From: Arthrobacter sp. fls2-241-R2A-200
GTDB taxonomy: Bacteria > Actinomycetota > Actinomycetes > Actinomycetales > Micrococcaceae
Direction: 5' to 3'
Length of the DNA stretch: 64,000 bases
Assembly (NCBI RefSeq): GCF_030209745.1
Contig: NZ_JARVRJ010000004.1
Coordinates: forward strand, 1 to 64,000
In this document: positions 50,875 to 58,107 of the stretch, piece after piece
Layout: every line of letters begins with the position of its first letter
Numbering within the stretch: the stretch's first letter is position 1
Notes under the pieces: model-generated
What the model saw: only the letters and a program-made list of their open reading frames with translations
Told to the model about the DNA's origin: nothing
The model's database searches: none
Program-made: the position numbers and the translations under genes

Positions 50875-51240
50875 ATGAGCGACGACCAGCAGGTAGAGCA
50901 GCAGGAGCGGTACGGTTCCCGGCTCGCCCAGATGTTCGGGTACGTCACGCCCGAGGACCGCGGTCGCTGGGAGCAGCAGCGTGCGCAGAACAAGAAGAAC
51001 GTCAACGCAACCAAGCAGGGTGCGAAGTCCTCCGTGAGCTCGATGATGGAGTTCGGCGACAAGAACATCAACGCCAAGCTCAACGCGGCCCACCGGATCG
51101 CCGACCAGCAGCGGTTCGACGAGTCCCACGACAAGATCGTCAGCACACGGCGCGATCCGAAGACTCGGTCGATTATTGAGTCAGTTGACTACGAGTACAA
51201 GGACGACCGCCAGTCCATTGATCCGGATTTCGAGCTTTAG
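50875..51240 (+). CDS. Small charged protein of the polymerase unit
   Basis: A 121-aa hydrophilic protein 30 bases after the preceding gene, with GAAGGAGA as ribosome site. It is rich in Gln, Lys and Asp (RWEQQRAQNKKNVNATKQGA). Near the end, ESVDYEYKDD (from residue 102) resembles the SERYDYQFE tail motif of the two proteins near 34 kb (aromatic-acidic-aromatic pattern), though weakly. It could be a small accessory subunit or a cargo protein. It is the last gene before the HU promoter region. Confidence 0.68.
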   Translation: MSDDQQVEQQERYGSRLAQMFGYVTPEDRGRWEQQRAQNKKNVNATKQGAKSSVSSMMEFGDKNINAKLNAAHRIADQQRFDESHDKIVSTRRDPKTRSIIESVDYEYKDDRQSIDPDFEL

Positions 51241-51253
51241 TTTGAATGGATAC

Positions 51254-51290
51254 CGACAGGTCTGTGGATCGCTTTTCGACAGGCCTGTCG
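51254..51290. promoter_or_regulatory. Two copies of a 14-bp palindrome before the HU-like gene
   Basis: CGACAGGCCTGTCG (51277-51290) is a perfect palindrome. CGACAGGTCTGTGG (51254-51267) matches it at 12 of 14 positions, 23 bases upstream, about two helical turns. The arrangement is that of a cooperative operator. TTTGAATGG and GGATAAACT nearby could be promoter parts. Confidence 0.65.
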
Positions 51291-51350
51291 GATAAACTGG
51301 TTTTCAAGCAGTAAGCGGACGACGAGGGATGATAGGACAAAGGTGTGGGC

Positions 51351-51722
51351 ATGAAGACGACGGTTCATCCGCGGATCAGCAAGCGTGGATTCATCTCGAA
51401 GGTGGCCGGCCGCAGCGGACAGCCGATAAGGGTGGTGAGTGAGGTGTACGAGTCGCTCATCGCGGAGCTCACCGACGCCGTGCGCCGTGGAGACACCGTC
51501 GTGCTCACCGGCTTTGGCCGCTTCGCCCGGCAGACGCACAAAGGCCACAAGGTCCGGTTCGGCAAGAAGGACGTGGATGACTACTCGGTGCTGAAGTTCT
51601 CCGCGTCACGCAGCATCAATCGACGGCTCGATCCGGACGCTGACCTGGGTGGCCCGGAGACCTTGCGGCTGATCGACGAGTTTGACGAGGCTGAGGAGGT
51701 CCTTGCCCGGGTGGCGGGATAG
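51351..51722 (+). CDS. HU/IHF-like DNA-bending protein
   Basis: A 123-aa histone-like protein. Residues 8-90 follow the HU fold: SKRGFISKVAGRSGQPIRVV, YESLIAELTDAVRRGDTVVL, then the GFGRFARQTHKGHKVRFGKK arm region and a SVLKFSASRSINRRL end. A 30-residue acidic tail follows (LIDEFDEAEEVLARVAG), longer than in chromosomal HU. ATG 51351 has AAAGG seven bases upstream; GTG 51345 is a less likely start. Two copies of a palindromic site precede it. Next to an element-encoded polymerase it may organise element DNA or assist open-complex formation or relaxosome bending. Confidence 0.87.
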   Translation: MKTTVHPRISKRGFISKVAGRSGQPIRVVSEVYESLIAELTDAVRRGDTVVLTGFGRFARQTHKGHKVRFGKKDVDDYSVLKFSASRSINRRLDPDADLGGPETLRLIDEFDEAEEVLARVAG

Positions 51723-51743
51723 ACGACGGACAGCTGCTGACAG

Positions 51744-51795
51744 AAAAAAAGAAGAACCCCGGCGATGCGGAAGCATCACCGGGGTTCTTGTGTCC
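51744..51795. terminator. Strong bidirectional terminator after the HU-like gene
   Basis: AAGAACCCCGG and GATGC pair with GCATC and CCGGGGTTCTT around GGAA (51752-51789). An A-run (51744-51750) precedes the stem and TTCTT closes it. It ends the transfer/polymerase region. Confidence 0.9.
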
Positions 51796-51866
51796 GTAAG
51801 GGGCTGCAGGTGCCAGGACCGGTCCCTGTGCACGGCGCATCGTCAGGGGTCGCTTATGATCGCTCG

Positions 51867-52922
51867 GTGATCTCGTCTGAATTCCTTACCTGTACCTCCC
51901 ATGTGCCATTGCTCCAGTCAGTGGTGCAATGCGATCCATTTGGCGTGATTGTCAGGTCGGCGGAACAGGACTGGGACCCGAGCACTTTGTTGTCCGCCCT
52001 CAGCCAGGCGTCGGCCGTTCTGGTCGCCATCATTGGAGGTTTCCTTGTCAGCAGGCTTGTTGCGATCTCCAGCGAACGCGAGGGCATCAGGAGGCTGGTG
52101 GAGGCAGCAGCTGGACGCATTGGGCACATTGAGGCGGACCTGAAAGAGGCCCATCGGACCCGATTGGACAGGGCGGAACGCTACTTCTACGAAGTGGCAG
52201 TGGAAAAACTGCTTGAAAATCCGTCCTTGGACTTGGATGCCCTGATTCAAGAGCGTGTCGCACGGGGAACGGCAGAAGAAGAGCTCAAACCGTACGCGGT
52301 TGCACTCCGGCAACGGGTGCAAAATGCAGTGCAGGCCATCAATTTGAAGCTCAGAAAAGGCGATACCAGGAATCTTGACCTTGAAGATCTCGTCGAGCGC
52401 GGTCTGGAAATCCCGGACGCCCACCAGGATCTTTATGAACAGGCATTCAAGCGCCGGCGCGCCTTCCTGCCAAAACCTCCCGCACTATCGATTCTTGGAT
52501 CCACAGATCTCTTCGACTACTCAAATCTGGCAGCGGCGTTGAGACCGGACTGGGCGATCGCAGCGGACGTGCGACGACAGGATGAGGAAATCCGCGCTGA
52601 GGCTGATCTGAAGACGCAGCTGCGGGCTGCTGTTGCCGAGCGGGACCGCTTGAATGAAGAGCTGGCCCGCGTCGGCAAGCCAGAGGGAGTGGCTGCGGCC
52701 ATGTGGATGCTGGGCCTCCTCTCGCTGGGAATCCTCGTACCTTTGGTCATGATGGCCTTTGAGCCCAAGGGCCTGGACGTCGTGTCCAAGATTCTGCTGC
52801 TTGTCAGCTTTGTCATCGGACTGGTGGCGATTCTTTGGTATGTGGGTTGGTTCTGGCTGAAGATCGGCAGTGACAAAACACAAGCTACGCCAGGAAGGTC
52901 CTCGGAAGCCCCGCCCCGGTAA
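51867..52922 (+). CDS. Membrane protein with coiled-coil body, unknown function
   Basis: A protein of about 351 aa from GTG 51867; the frame extends upstream to the terminator and the start is uncertain because no clear ribosome site is seen. One membrane helix is near the N-terminus (ASAVLVAIIGGFLVSRLV), followed by a long helical, charged cytoplasmic body (EREGIRRLVEAAAGRIGHIE, EADLKTQLRAAVAERDRLNE). Two helices lie near the C-terminus (MLGLLSLGILVPLVMMAFE, ILLLVSFVIGLVAILWYVGW). Base composition looks less GC-rich than the transfer genes. It reads as cargo; a sensor or defence-like membrane protein is possible but not shown. Confidence 0.65.
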   Translation: MISSEFLTCTSHVPLLQSVVQCDPFGVIVRSAEQDWDPSTLLSALSQASAVLVAIIGGFLVSRLVAISSEREGIRRLVEAAAGRIGHIEADLKEAHRTRLDRAERYFYEVAVEKLLENPSLDLDALIQERVARGTAEEELKPYAVALRQRVQNAVQAINLKLRKGDTRNLDLEDLVERGLEIPDAHQDLYEQAFKRRRAFLPKPPALSILGSTDLFDYSNLAAALRPDWAIAADVRRQDEEIRAEADLKTQLRAAVAERDRLNEELARVGKPEGVAAAMWMLGLLSLGILVPLVMMAFEPKGLDVVSKILLLVSFVIGLVAILWYVGWFWLKIGSDKTQATPGRSSEAPPR

Positions 52923-52932
52923 AGGCCAGTAG

Positions 52933-53307
52933 TCACGCAATCTTGATGGCCGCCTTTTGCCGACGTTTTGCCGTTGCATTGCGAACCTCGGCGGCAATGC
53001 TCCAGGCAGCCGTTTCCGCAGTTCCGTTGGCCGGATGCACGAGAACACCGTGTGGGCCCGTGAGGCTTTCACCTGTACGGGTGCTGGCGTGCACGCAGTA
53101 CCTGCGCTGGTTGTGCACGGTGTAGGTGACTTCCAACTCCAGTTCGACATCCCAGATGTGCTGCTGGTCCCGCAGAGCTTTCCTTGTCGCCGCCAGGAAC
53201 ATCAGGGCCGCGGCATCTTCAATCTGCTGTGAGGTGGGTTCCTTGTAGCGCCGGCCACCGGCAGTCCCGGCAGACCCAGCGGGGTTTGTAACAGCTTCAG
53301 TGGACAT
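52933..53307 (-). CDS. Small soluble protein, unknown function
   Basis: A 124-aa protein starting MSTEAVTNPAGSAGTAGG at ATG 53307, with CAGGAG eight bases upstream. The body (QIEDAAALMFLAATRKALRD, DVELELEVTYTVHNQRRYCV, GPHGVLVHPANGTAETAAWS) suggests a helix followed by beta strands. It ends in a basic tail (NATAKRRQKAAIKIA). The family is not recognised. It is divergent from the ligase gene and convergent with the membrane protein gene, 10 bases apart. Confidence 0.65.
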   Translation of the reverse strand: MSTEAVTNPAGSAGTAGGRRYKEPTSQQIEDAAALMFLAATRKALRDQQHIWDVELELEVTYTVHNQRRYCVHASTRTGESLTGPHGVLVHPANGTAETAAWSIAAEVRNATAKRRQKAAIKIA

Positions 53308-53460
53308 GACGACTCCTGTTTCGAATGTGGTTGGTTTCCCTGATCGAAGAAGGACCCGGTCACAGCTTTGCTGTGACGCTTCCCGGTGCTTGGTGCTGTA
53401 TCCAGCCGGGAGGAAGCCTTGTTTCCACCCCTGCTTCGCTGGGCTTACGCTGTGCCCACG

Positions 53461-54480
53461 ATGTTCGAAGGTTTGCCGGCCGCCCTGCATCCTCCTGTTG
53501 CCCTTGCTTTGGCCAAGGCCGTGGAGTCGATACCACGCGGTGACGCACTGTCCGGCGGCTCAGTCTTTGAGATGAAGTTCGACGGTTTCCGGGCAGTGTG
53601 TCTGGTCGGTTCGGATGGGGCGTGGCTCTACAGCAGACAGGGCAAGGATCTGAGCAGGTACTTTCCGGACGTGTTGGCTTCCGTGCGTGAGCAGATCCCT
53701 CCGGGCTGTGTTGTCGATGGCGAAGTTGTGGTGTGGTCCGAAGGGCGGCTGGATTTCGATGCGCTGCAGATGCGCCTGGTGAGCTCAAAGGCGGCTCTTG
53801 CGGAGCTCGTGATGAAAAGCCCTGCCTCGCTGATCGCCTTCGACGTCCTGGCAGTGGCGGGGCAGGATACCCGCGGGCTTCAATTCCGGGACCGCCGGGC
53901 TCTGCTCGAGGAGCTGGCGCGCGGGTGGGTTCCGCCACTGCATCTGTCACCGGCGACCAGCGACCGGGCCCTGGCGGCCACGTGGTTCAGTGACATGACC
54001 GCCACGGGCGTGGAAGGAATTGTGATCAAGGGTGAAGGGCAGACGTACGAGCCCCGGCGAATTTGGCTGAAGGTCAAGAGCAGAAGCGCCCTTGATGTGG
54101 TTCTTGCGGCGGTCATAGGTCCCATGGCGCACCCGCGGGCAGCGGTGGTGGGTTTGCCGGTACACGGACGGCTGCGGATTGTCGGCCGGTCCACGTCCTT
54201 GACGGCTCGTGCGGGAAGGGATCTGGCCATATATCTTCATCCTCCCCGGGGAAGGCATCCATGGCCGGAGGAAATCAGCGAACGGGTGCTGGACCGCTTC
54301 ACCAAGGAGGGCGGCACCACTCGCTTGACTTTGGTGGAGCCGTTGGTGGTTGAAGTCTCGGCCGACATAGCCTGGTCGGGTCAGGCATTCCGGCATTCAG
54401 TCCGCCTCATACGGGTCAGGCCTGAGTTGTCGCCGACGGAAGTATCCCTCCCGGAAGGCTTCCAGCGTGCCTGGCGATAA
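53461..54480 (+). CDS. ATP-dependent DNA ligase, LigC-like
   Basis: A 339-aa nick-sealing ligase. Motif I is EMKFDGFR with the nucleophile Lys, followed by YSRQGKDLSRYFP (RxG), VVDGEVVVW (motif III), LIAFDVLAV (IIIa), GVEGIVIKGEG (motif IV) and RRIWLKVKS (motif V). An OB-fold C-terminus follows (VVLAAVIGPMAHPRAAVVGL). Length and layout match the small actinobacterial LigC ligases rather than LigD, and no polymerase or nuclease domain is fused. ATG 53461 fits the family N-terminus; the frame reaches back to TTG 53386. No Ku gene is visible. It may seal nicks after transfer or repair damage caused by host nucleases. Confidence 0.87.
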   Translation: MFEGLPAALHPPVALALAKAVESIPRGDALSGGSVFEMKFDGFRAVCLVGSDGAWLYSRQGKDLSRYFPDVLASVREQIPPGCVVDGEVVVWSEGRLDFDALQMRLVSSKAALAELVMKSPASLIAFDVLAVAGQDTRGLQFRDRRALLEELARGWVPPLHLSPATSDRALAATWFSDMTATGVEGIVIKGEGQTYEPRRIWLKVKSRSALDVVLAAVIGPMAHPRAAVVGLPVHGRLRIVGRSTSLTARAGRDLAIYLHPPRGRHPWPEEISERVLDRFTKEGGTTRLTLVEPLVVEVSADIAWSGQAFRHSVRLIRVRPELSPTEVSLPEGFQRAWR

Positions 54481-54508
54481 AGAATGTAGCCATGTGAAGA
54501 ATGGAGTC

Positions 54509-55288
54509 ATGCGACGAGAAGATGAACCTGAAGAGTTCGAGATTGCCGACTCGTATTTTCAGGAGCTGAGGACCTGGCTGGGCTTCCGGGATTCCCACGA
54601 GGCGTGGATCCCGGAAGCCGGAAGCCGTCTGGCGCAGGACGATGGGCTCATCAAACCCCACCAGGCGTCGCACAACATCGCCAATGCGGTAGTCAGCGCG
54701 ATCGATCATTTGCACGCGCTGGACAGCATCATGCTTGGTGCCGGAGCATCACATACTCTTGCCCCGTTCTCGCTGGTCAGGGCAGCCATTGAGTGCGCCG
54801 CACAGGCCGCCTGGATTTCAGCGCCAGAAGAACAGGCGACCAGGATAGTTCGTTCGCTGTCTCTGTCGCTGAAGGTAGCCAAAGACCGCGAGACTGCGTA
54901 CAGCGAACTGGCACGTCGCCATCCGAATCTTCAGGGAACGCTTCCGGACTTCGACAGCGACAAGGCGCAACTGCAGGCTATTCTCGATGCCTCCGGGGCC
55001 GCTGGAAAGTTGATTCTCCCCAGCAGCACGCACATACTCACGCAGGTCCGCGACCTGGTGCCCAGGACGTCCGCCTTGTCCGTATGGCAGCTGTGCTCGG
55101 GTTTTGCCCACGGCAGGCGCTGGGCCGCGGATGCCGTGCTGAAGCCGGCGCAGTCAACTTCTCTGCCGGATGATGTCATCGCCAAGGAAAACCGGCCGAC
55201 CATGAGGCTGCTTGTCTGGGCCCTTACCCCGGCTATGGATTTGATCCGGTACAGCCTCGAGCGGCATTCCGAGCTATCGCGGGCCTAA
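54509..55288 (+). CDS. Helical protein, unknown function
   Basis: A protein of about 259 aa starting MRREDEPEEFEIADSYFQEL (ATG 54509; GGAG lies close, and an upstream frame to 54467 overlaps the ligase end). It is almost all helical, with ASHNIANAVVSAIDHLHALD, APFSLVRAAIECAAQAAWIS and SALSVWQLCSGFAHGRRWAA. This pattern recalls HEPN- or DUF5677-like helical domains found in defence and toxin proteins, but I see no certain RxxxxH motif. It lies 28 bases after the ligase, so it is probably co-transcribed. Function unknown. Confidence 0.65.
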   Translation: MRREDEPEEFEIADSYFQELRTWLGFRDSHEAWIPEAGSRLAQDDGLIKPHQASHNIANAVVSAIDHLHALDSIMLGAGASHTLAPFSLVRAAIECAAQAAWISAPEEQATRIVRSLSLSLKVAKDRETAYSELARRHPNLQGTLPDFDSDKAQLQAILDASGAAGKLILPSSTHILTQVRDLVPRTSALSVWQLCSGFAHGRRWAADAVLKPAQSTSLPDDVIAKENRPTMRLLVWALTPAMDLIRYSLERHSELSRA

Positions 55289-55358
55289 GCACCCAATTTG
55301 TGCCCGCTGAAGCAAGAATCGGCAGCCGGAGCGGGTTCCGCGAAAGATGCCGCGCGAC

Positions 55359-55601
55359 TCAGTTATCCGCGATGGCGAAGATCACGATAATGATGATGAT
55401 CGGGATGAGCAGCACGCCCGCGCCGGCGGTGAGGTGCTCCCAGCTGAACGGCGAGTTGAGGAAGGCGATGAAGCCATCCCACAGGCTACGGACGGAGCCT
55501 ACGGCCCAGGCGAAGAAGCCGGTAGCCCAGCCGATGACGGCGGTGACCGAGACTCCACTTAGTGCGCACAGCCCCACGATCGTTCTGGTGTTCTTGAGCA
55601 T
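55359..55601 (-). CDS. Small membrane protein (80 aa)
   Basis: An 80-aa protein with two hydrophobic segments: TIVGLCALSGVSVTAVIGWA near the N-terminus and HLTAGAGVLLIPIIIIIVIF near the C-terminus, around an aromatic loop (VRSLWDGFIAFLNSPFSW). GAGGGGA lies before ATG 55601. It is 11 bases downstream of the 103-aa membrane protein gene, so the two form a unit. No family recognised; a membrane complex of the two is a fair guess. Confidence 0.68.
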   Translation of the reverse strand: MLKNTRTIVGLCALSGVSVTAVIGWATGFFAWAVGSVRSLWDGFIAFLNSPFSWEHLTAGAGVLLIPIIIIIVIFAIADN

Positions 55602-55612
55602 GGCCAGTCCCC

Positions 55613-55924
55613 TCATTTCCGGTCCTCGAACAGCAGGTAGTAGAGCCCAATGTGCGGGGTGACGAGCACGGCGAAGGCCAGCCAGGCCCGCTTCGGGTCC
55701 TCGATCACCCATGTGATCCCGTCTTTGACGGGTTCGGCGTAAGCGATCACCGGCGCAAGAACATCGGTGCGGAAGACCACATGGAAGATGCCGTAGGCCA
55801 TTCCCAGGGCGATCGCCAGGGCAAGGCTCCGGCGGATTGTCAGCTGCGCCCGCGGGCTCATCCCCCGGCGTGGTTCCTCGACGGCCGGAGCCCAGGCCTG
55901 GTGGTCCGTGTCGCAGTCGTGCAT
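55613..55924 (-). CDS. Small membrane protein (103 aa)
   Basis: A 103-aa protein with two membrane segments: LTIRRSLALAIALGMAYGIF (about residues 29-50) and AWLAFAVLVTPHIGLYYLLF near the C-terminus. ATG 55924 has GGGA seven bases upstream; GTG 55927 is the alternative. The upstream region reads, in gene direction, CTCATAGAATGGGCATGAATG and GATTCGATGG, resembling other promoter islands of the element. Function unknown. Confidence 0.68.
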   Translation of the reverse strand: MHDCDTDHQAWAPAVEEPRRGMSPRAQLTIRRSLALAIALGMAYGIFHVVFRTDVLAPVIAYAEPVKDGITWVIEDPKRAWLAFAVLVTPHIGLYYLLFEDRK

Positions 55925-56008
55925 CACTTAATCCCGTTTCCATCGAATCATCATTCATGCCCATTCTATGAGAAAGGCTGAATGACGAACAGAAACGAGG
56001 CGCAATGG

Positions 56009-56515
56009 TCAGTCGAACTCGAGGTCTGCACCGACGGGTGCGGGTATGTCGAGCCCCCTGCCCGCCTGCGGGGCAGGGTTCTTCGCCGCGGATGCGCGGC
56101 GCTGGGCGGCGAGCTGGTCGAGGGTGACCCCGACGGGCCGCCCGAGGCGCTGGCCGGCTGTCCGGTAGACCTCACTGTCGCGGCGTGCGCCGATGGCGAC
56201 GATCTCGCGCCGGGTGATGCCGCCGGGCGGCTCGGGCCTGATGTCGCGTGAGACGATGCGCAGCGGCGGCTTCTCATGGGGATCCGCACCGACGTAGGTT
56301 GTGTCGCAGTCGGAGAGGTCGGCAAAGCGGGAGTCGTAGTCCAGCGGCTTAGTCGGGTGGCGGCGGCCGTTGAGCCGGTGGAGCATGACGATGGTGGCCT
56401 CAAGGAGCGCCTCATCCCGGCTGTGCGGATTCTTCAGGGCGCGCTGGTTGAACCGTTCGATGTCCTGGCGGGCCCCGGGGCTGAGATGGACCTTGATCCG
56501 CAGCCCCTCAGTCAT
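56009..56515 (-). CDS. Probable toxin of a toxin-antitoxin pair (RelE/ParE-like core with extension)
   Basis: A 168-aa basic protein. Residues 5-110 look like a compact RelE/ParE-type toxin (LSPGARQDIERFNQRALKNP, LRIVSRDIRPEPPGGITRRE, IVAIGARRDSEVYRTAGQRL). About 50 residues of extension follow, rich in Arg, Ala and Pro, ending VGADLEFD. Its ATG lies inside the end of the preceding gene (8-base overlap), the classic antitoxin-toxin arrangement. Such pairs stabilise mobile elements. The fold is judged by motif flavour and context, not a certain match. Confidence 0.65.
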   Translation of the reverse strand: MTEGLRIKVHLSPGARQDIERFNQRALKNPHSRDEALLEATIVMLHRLNGRRHPTKPLDYDSRFADLSDCDTTYVGADPHEKPPLRIVSRDIRPEPPGGITRREIVAIGARRDSEVYRTAGQRLGRPVGVTLDQLAAQRRASAAKNPAPQAGRGLDIPAPVGADLEFD

Positions 56516-56879
56516 CGTCGAGCACCTTGCGGATCATTGACCGGGCCGGCTCGCCCAGCTCATCGCCGAGCTCATCGAGGGTCAGGCCGGGCTCCTCGGA
56601 GGCGTCGGAGGCACGGATGCGGCGGGAGAGCTCGGCCTGGAACGCAGCCTCGTCGGCGTGGACCCGCCGGAGCAGGTCGACGAAGTCGGCGAACGGGATT
56701 ACGGCGGCCTCGGGGACGTTCCCGTCACCGAAGATCAGGGGTTCGGCATCCCCGGCGCGGAAGCGCTCGAGCAGGGTGCCCAGGTCGGCGGCGGTAATCT
56801 TCTGGGTCGGGGCGACGTTCACGGAGAACTTCGGCAGGGAGCCCTCGCGCGGGGCCTGGGGGGTCTTGTCGTCAGTCAT
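56508..56879 (-). CDS. Probable antitoxin (Phd/YefM-like C-terminal part)
   Basis: A 123-aa acidic protein directly before and overlapping the putative toxin. The middle (ITAADLGTLLERFRAGDAEP, LIFGDGNVPEAAVIPFADFV) resembles Phd/YefM antitoxins, in which a strand pair is followed by a helix with the P-x-x-x-F/Y pattern. The acidic C-terminus (EEPGLTLDELGDELGEPARS) is suited to wrap the basic toxin. The promoter region just upstream holds ATTCGACCACGAATAGACTGG-type words. Autoregulation by the pair is likely but not shown. Confidence 0.68.
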   Translation of the reverse strand: MTDDKTPQAPREGSLPKFSVNVAPTQKITAADLGTLLERFRAGDAEPLIFGDGNVPEAAVIPFADFVDLLRRVHADEAAFQAELSRRIRASDASEEPGLTLDELGDELGEPARSMIRKVLDDD

Positions 56880-56986
56880 GGTTCCAGTCTATTCGTGGTC
56901 GAATGGGATGCCAGTGCCTCATATCCCACCATTCCTGATGGACACTGAGTCGCTGGGGAATGGCGTAGCGGGGCAGTTGAAGAGAA

Positions 56987-57033
56987 GCAGGCCCGCGCCC
57001 TGCGGCCCACTGCGGGTCGAGGGCGCGGGCCAT
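56987..57033 (-). terminator. Terminator after the HAD phosphatase gene
   Basis: GGCCCGCGCCCT (56990-57001) pairs perfectly with AGGGCGCGGGCC (57020-57031), with a further small stem in the loop. It lies just after the 57037 stop on the minus strand. Confidence 0.8.
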
Positions 57034-57036
57034 GCG

Positions 57037-57531
57037 TCAGAACTCGCCCGAGCCGGGCTGGACGTCGAACACCGGCACGCCGAGGGCCTGCCAGGCGCGG
57101 ATCACCCTGGGCCGGTCATCCAGCGCGAGCCGGACGTCCCACCGCCCGCGGATGAAGGCCTCGTAGATCTCGGGCTTGACGATGTCGTCCGGCCGGCGGT
57201 CGCCCTGTCCGCGCATGAACAGAGGGCAGCTGGCAGTCCACTCCCCCACATGTTCGATGAGCCAGGCGTAGGTCGCGCGGCCGACGTCCCAGCCGTTGTC
57301 GTCCATGACCGGCCTGCCGGAGCAGAACACGATCTCAAGTCCGGCAGCGTGCAGGGCGCGCACGGTTTCGATCACTGGCGGGTTGGGCAGGTCCCAGGGG
57401 ACGAGCCGGTACTCGTGGTGTCCCCTGATGAAGCGTCCGTCGGGAAGGGTGTGCGTTGCGACCGTCCCGTCGATGTCGACGATCACGGCCGGCGAGATGA
57501 CCGCGGCCGTGGCAGTGCTGATTTCTGTCAT
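57037..57531 (-). CDS. HAD-family phosphatase of polynucleotide 3'-phosphatase (Pnkp/PseT) type
   Basis: A 164-aa protein with HAD motifs: VIVDIDGTVATH (DxD nucleophile), VIFCSGR-type EIVFCSGRPV (motif II), DDIVKPEIYEAFI (motif III Lys) and ALDDRPRVIRAW (motif IV). The block PLFMRGQGDRRPDDIVK and the end VFDVQPGSGEF match the 3'-phosphatase domain of T4 Pnkp-like repair enzymes common in phages. No kinase P-loop is fused. ATG 57531 has AGGAGGGA upstream. It would clean 3'-phosphate ends of DNA or RNA so that a ligase can seal them, fitting the ligase gene at 53461. Confidence 0.82.
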   Translation of the reverse strand: MTEISTATAAVISPAVIVDIDGTVATHTLPDGRFIRGHHEYRLVPWDLPNPPVIETVRALHAAGLEIVFCSGRPVMDDNGWDVGRATYAWLIEHVGEWTASCPLFMRGQGDRRPDDIVKPEIYEAFIRGRWDVRLALDDRPRVIRAWQALGVPVFDVQPGSGEF

Positions 57532-57559
57532 GGTGGGTCCCTCCTTCCGGGCGGTGAGG

Positions 57560-58105
57560 CTATTCAGTAAACGGACGCTCGGCCTCGACGTCGAGCGGGA
57601 CGATCGTCCCGAAAAGTCCTGCAGCATGCTGTGACCCGTGCGGGACTGCCAGCAGGTCGGGACCATCGGGCATGACGCCGGACTCTCCGCATGTGGGACA
57701 CGTCCATGTCCAGGTGACGGGCGCGTGCACAACGCGCCTGTCGATGATCACCCAGTCGAAGCGGTCAACCCAGTCCTCGCGGCCGAGAGGCTGACAGAGA
57801 TCGGCGTCGAAGAGCGCATCGGGCACTGGTGTCCGGCTGCTCATCGCACTCCTTCTTCGGCCGGTGCGGGACCGGGCTGGGGCCACCCAGTACTCCCCGA
57901 GGGGCTGGATGGTCCCGTTCTCATGGCCATGGCAGGTCAGTTCGAGAGAGCCCGCCCATTCGTGGGGACCCTGGGTGATCGCGGTGCCAGCCGGCACCTG
58001 CAGCGGAGCGTGGTCGTGGCCGTGGTAGTCGCGGCAAGCCGACTCGTCGTCGTTCACGAGCTTGAGGGCGCAGCACGCGCAGAGGATGAAAACACCGCTG
58101 GCCAA
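57560..58105 (-). CDS. Cysteine/histidine-rich protein, start uncertain
   Basis: A 181-aa frame from TTG 58105, which has GGGGA about six bases upstream and lies directly after the preceding stop. The N-terminal part is Cys/His-rich (FILCACCALK, SACRDYHGHDH, LTCHGHENG) and the C-terminal part has a zinc-ribbon-like TWTCPTCGESG. An internal ATG at 57844 (MSSRTPVPDALF) has its own AAGGAG, so the region could instead encode a 94-aa protein, or two products from one frame. Metal binding is likely; function unknown. Confidence 0.55.
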   Translation of the reverse strand: MASGVFILCACCALKLVNDDESACRDYHGHDHAPLQVPAGTAITQGPHEWAGSLELTCHGHENGTIQPLGEYWVAPARSRTGRRRSAMSSRTPVPDALFDADLCQPLGREDWVDRFDWVIIDRRVVHAPVTWTWTCPTCGESGVMPDGPDLLAVPHGSQHAAGLFGTIVPLDVEAERPFTE

Positions 58106-58107
58106 GG

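Noticed and set aside
21516..51722. Prophage interpretation of the transfer region
   Set aside because: The tail-lysozyme-type domain and HU-like protein could suggest a phage, but there is no capsid, portal, terminase or tail gene, while a relaxase and a VirD4-type coupling protein are present.
55982..56251. Possible 89-aa plus-strand gene with an AAAGG ribosome site
   Set aside because: It lies fully antisense to the putative toxin gene, which overlaps its antitoxin in the expected way; its sequence is Gly/Ala/Arg-rich without motifs.
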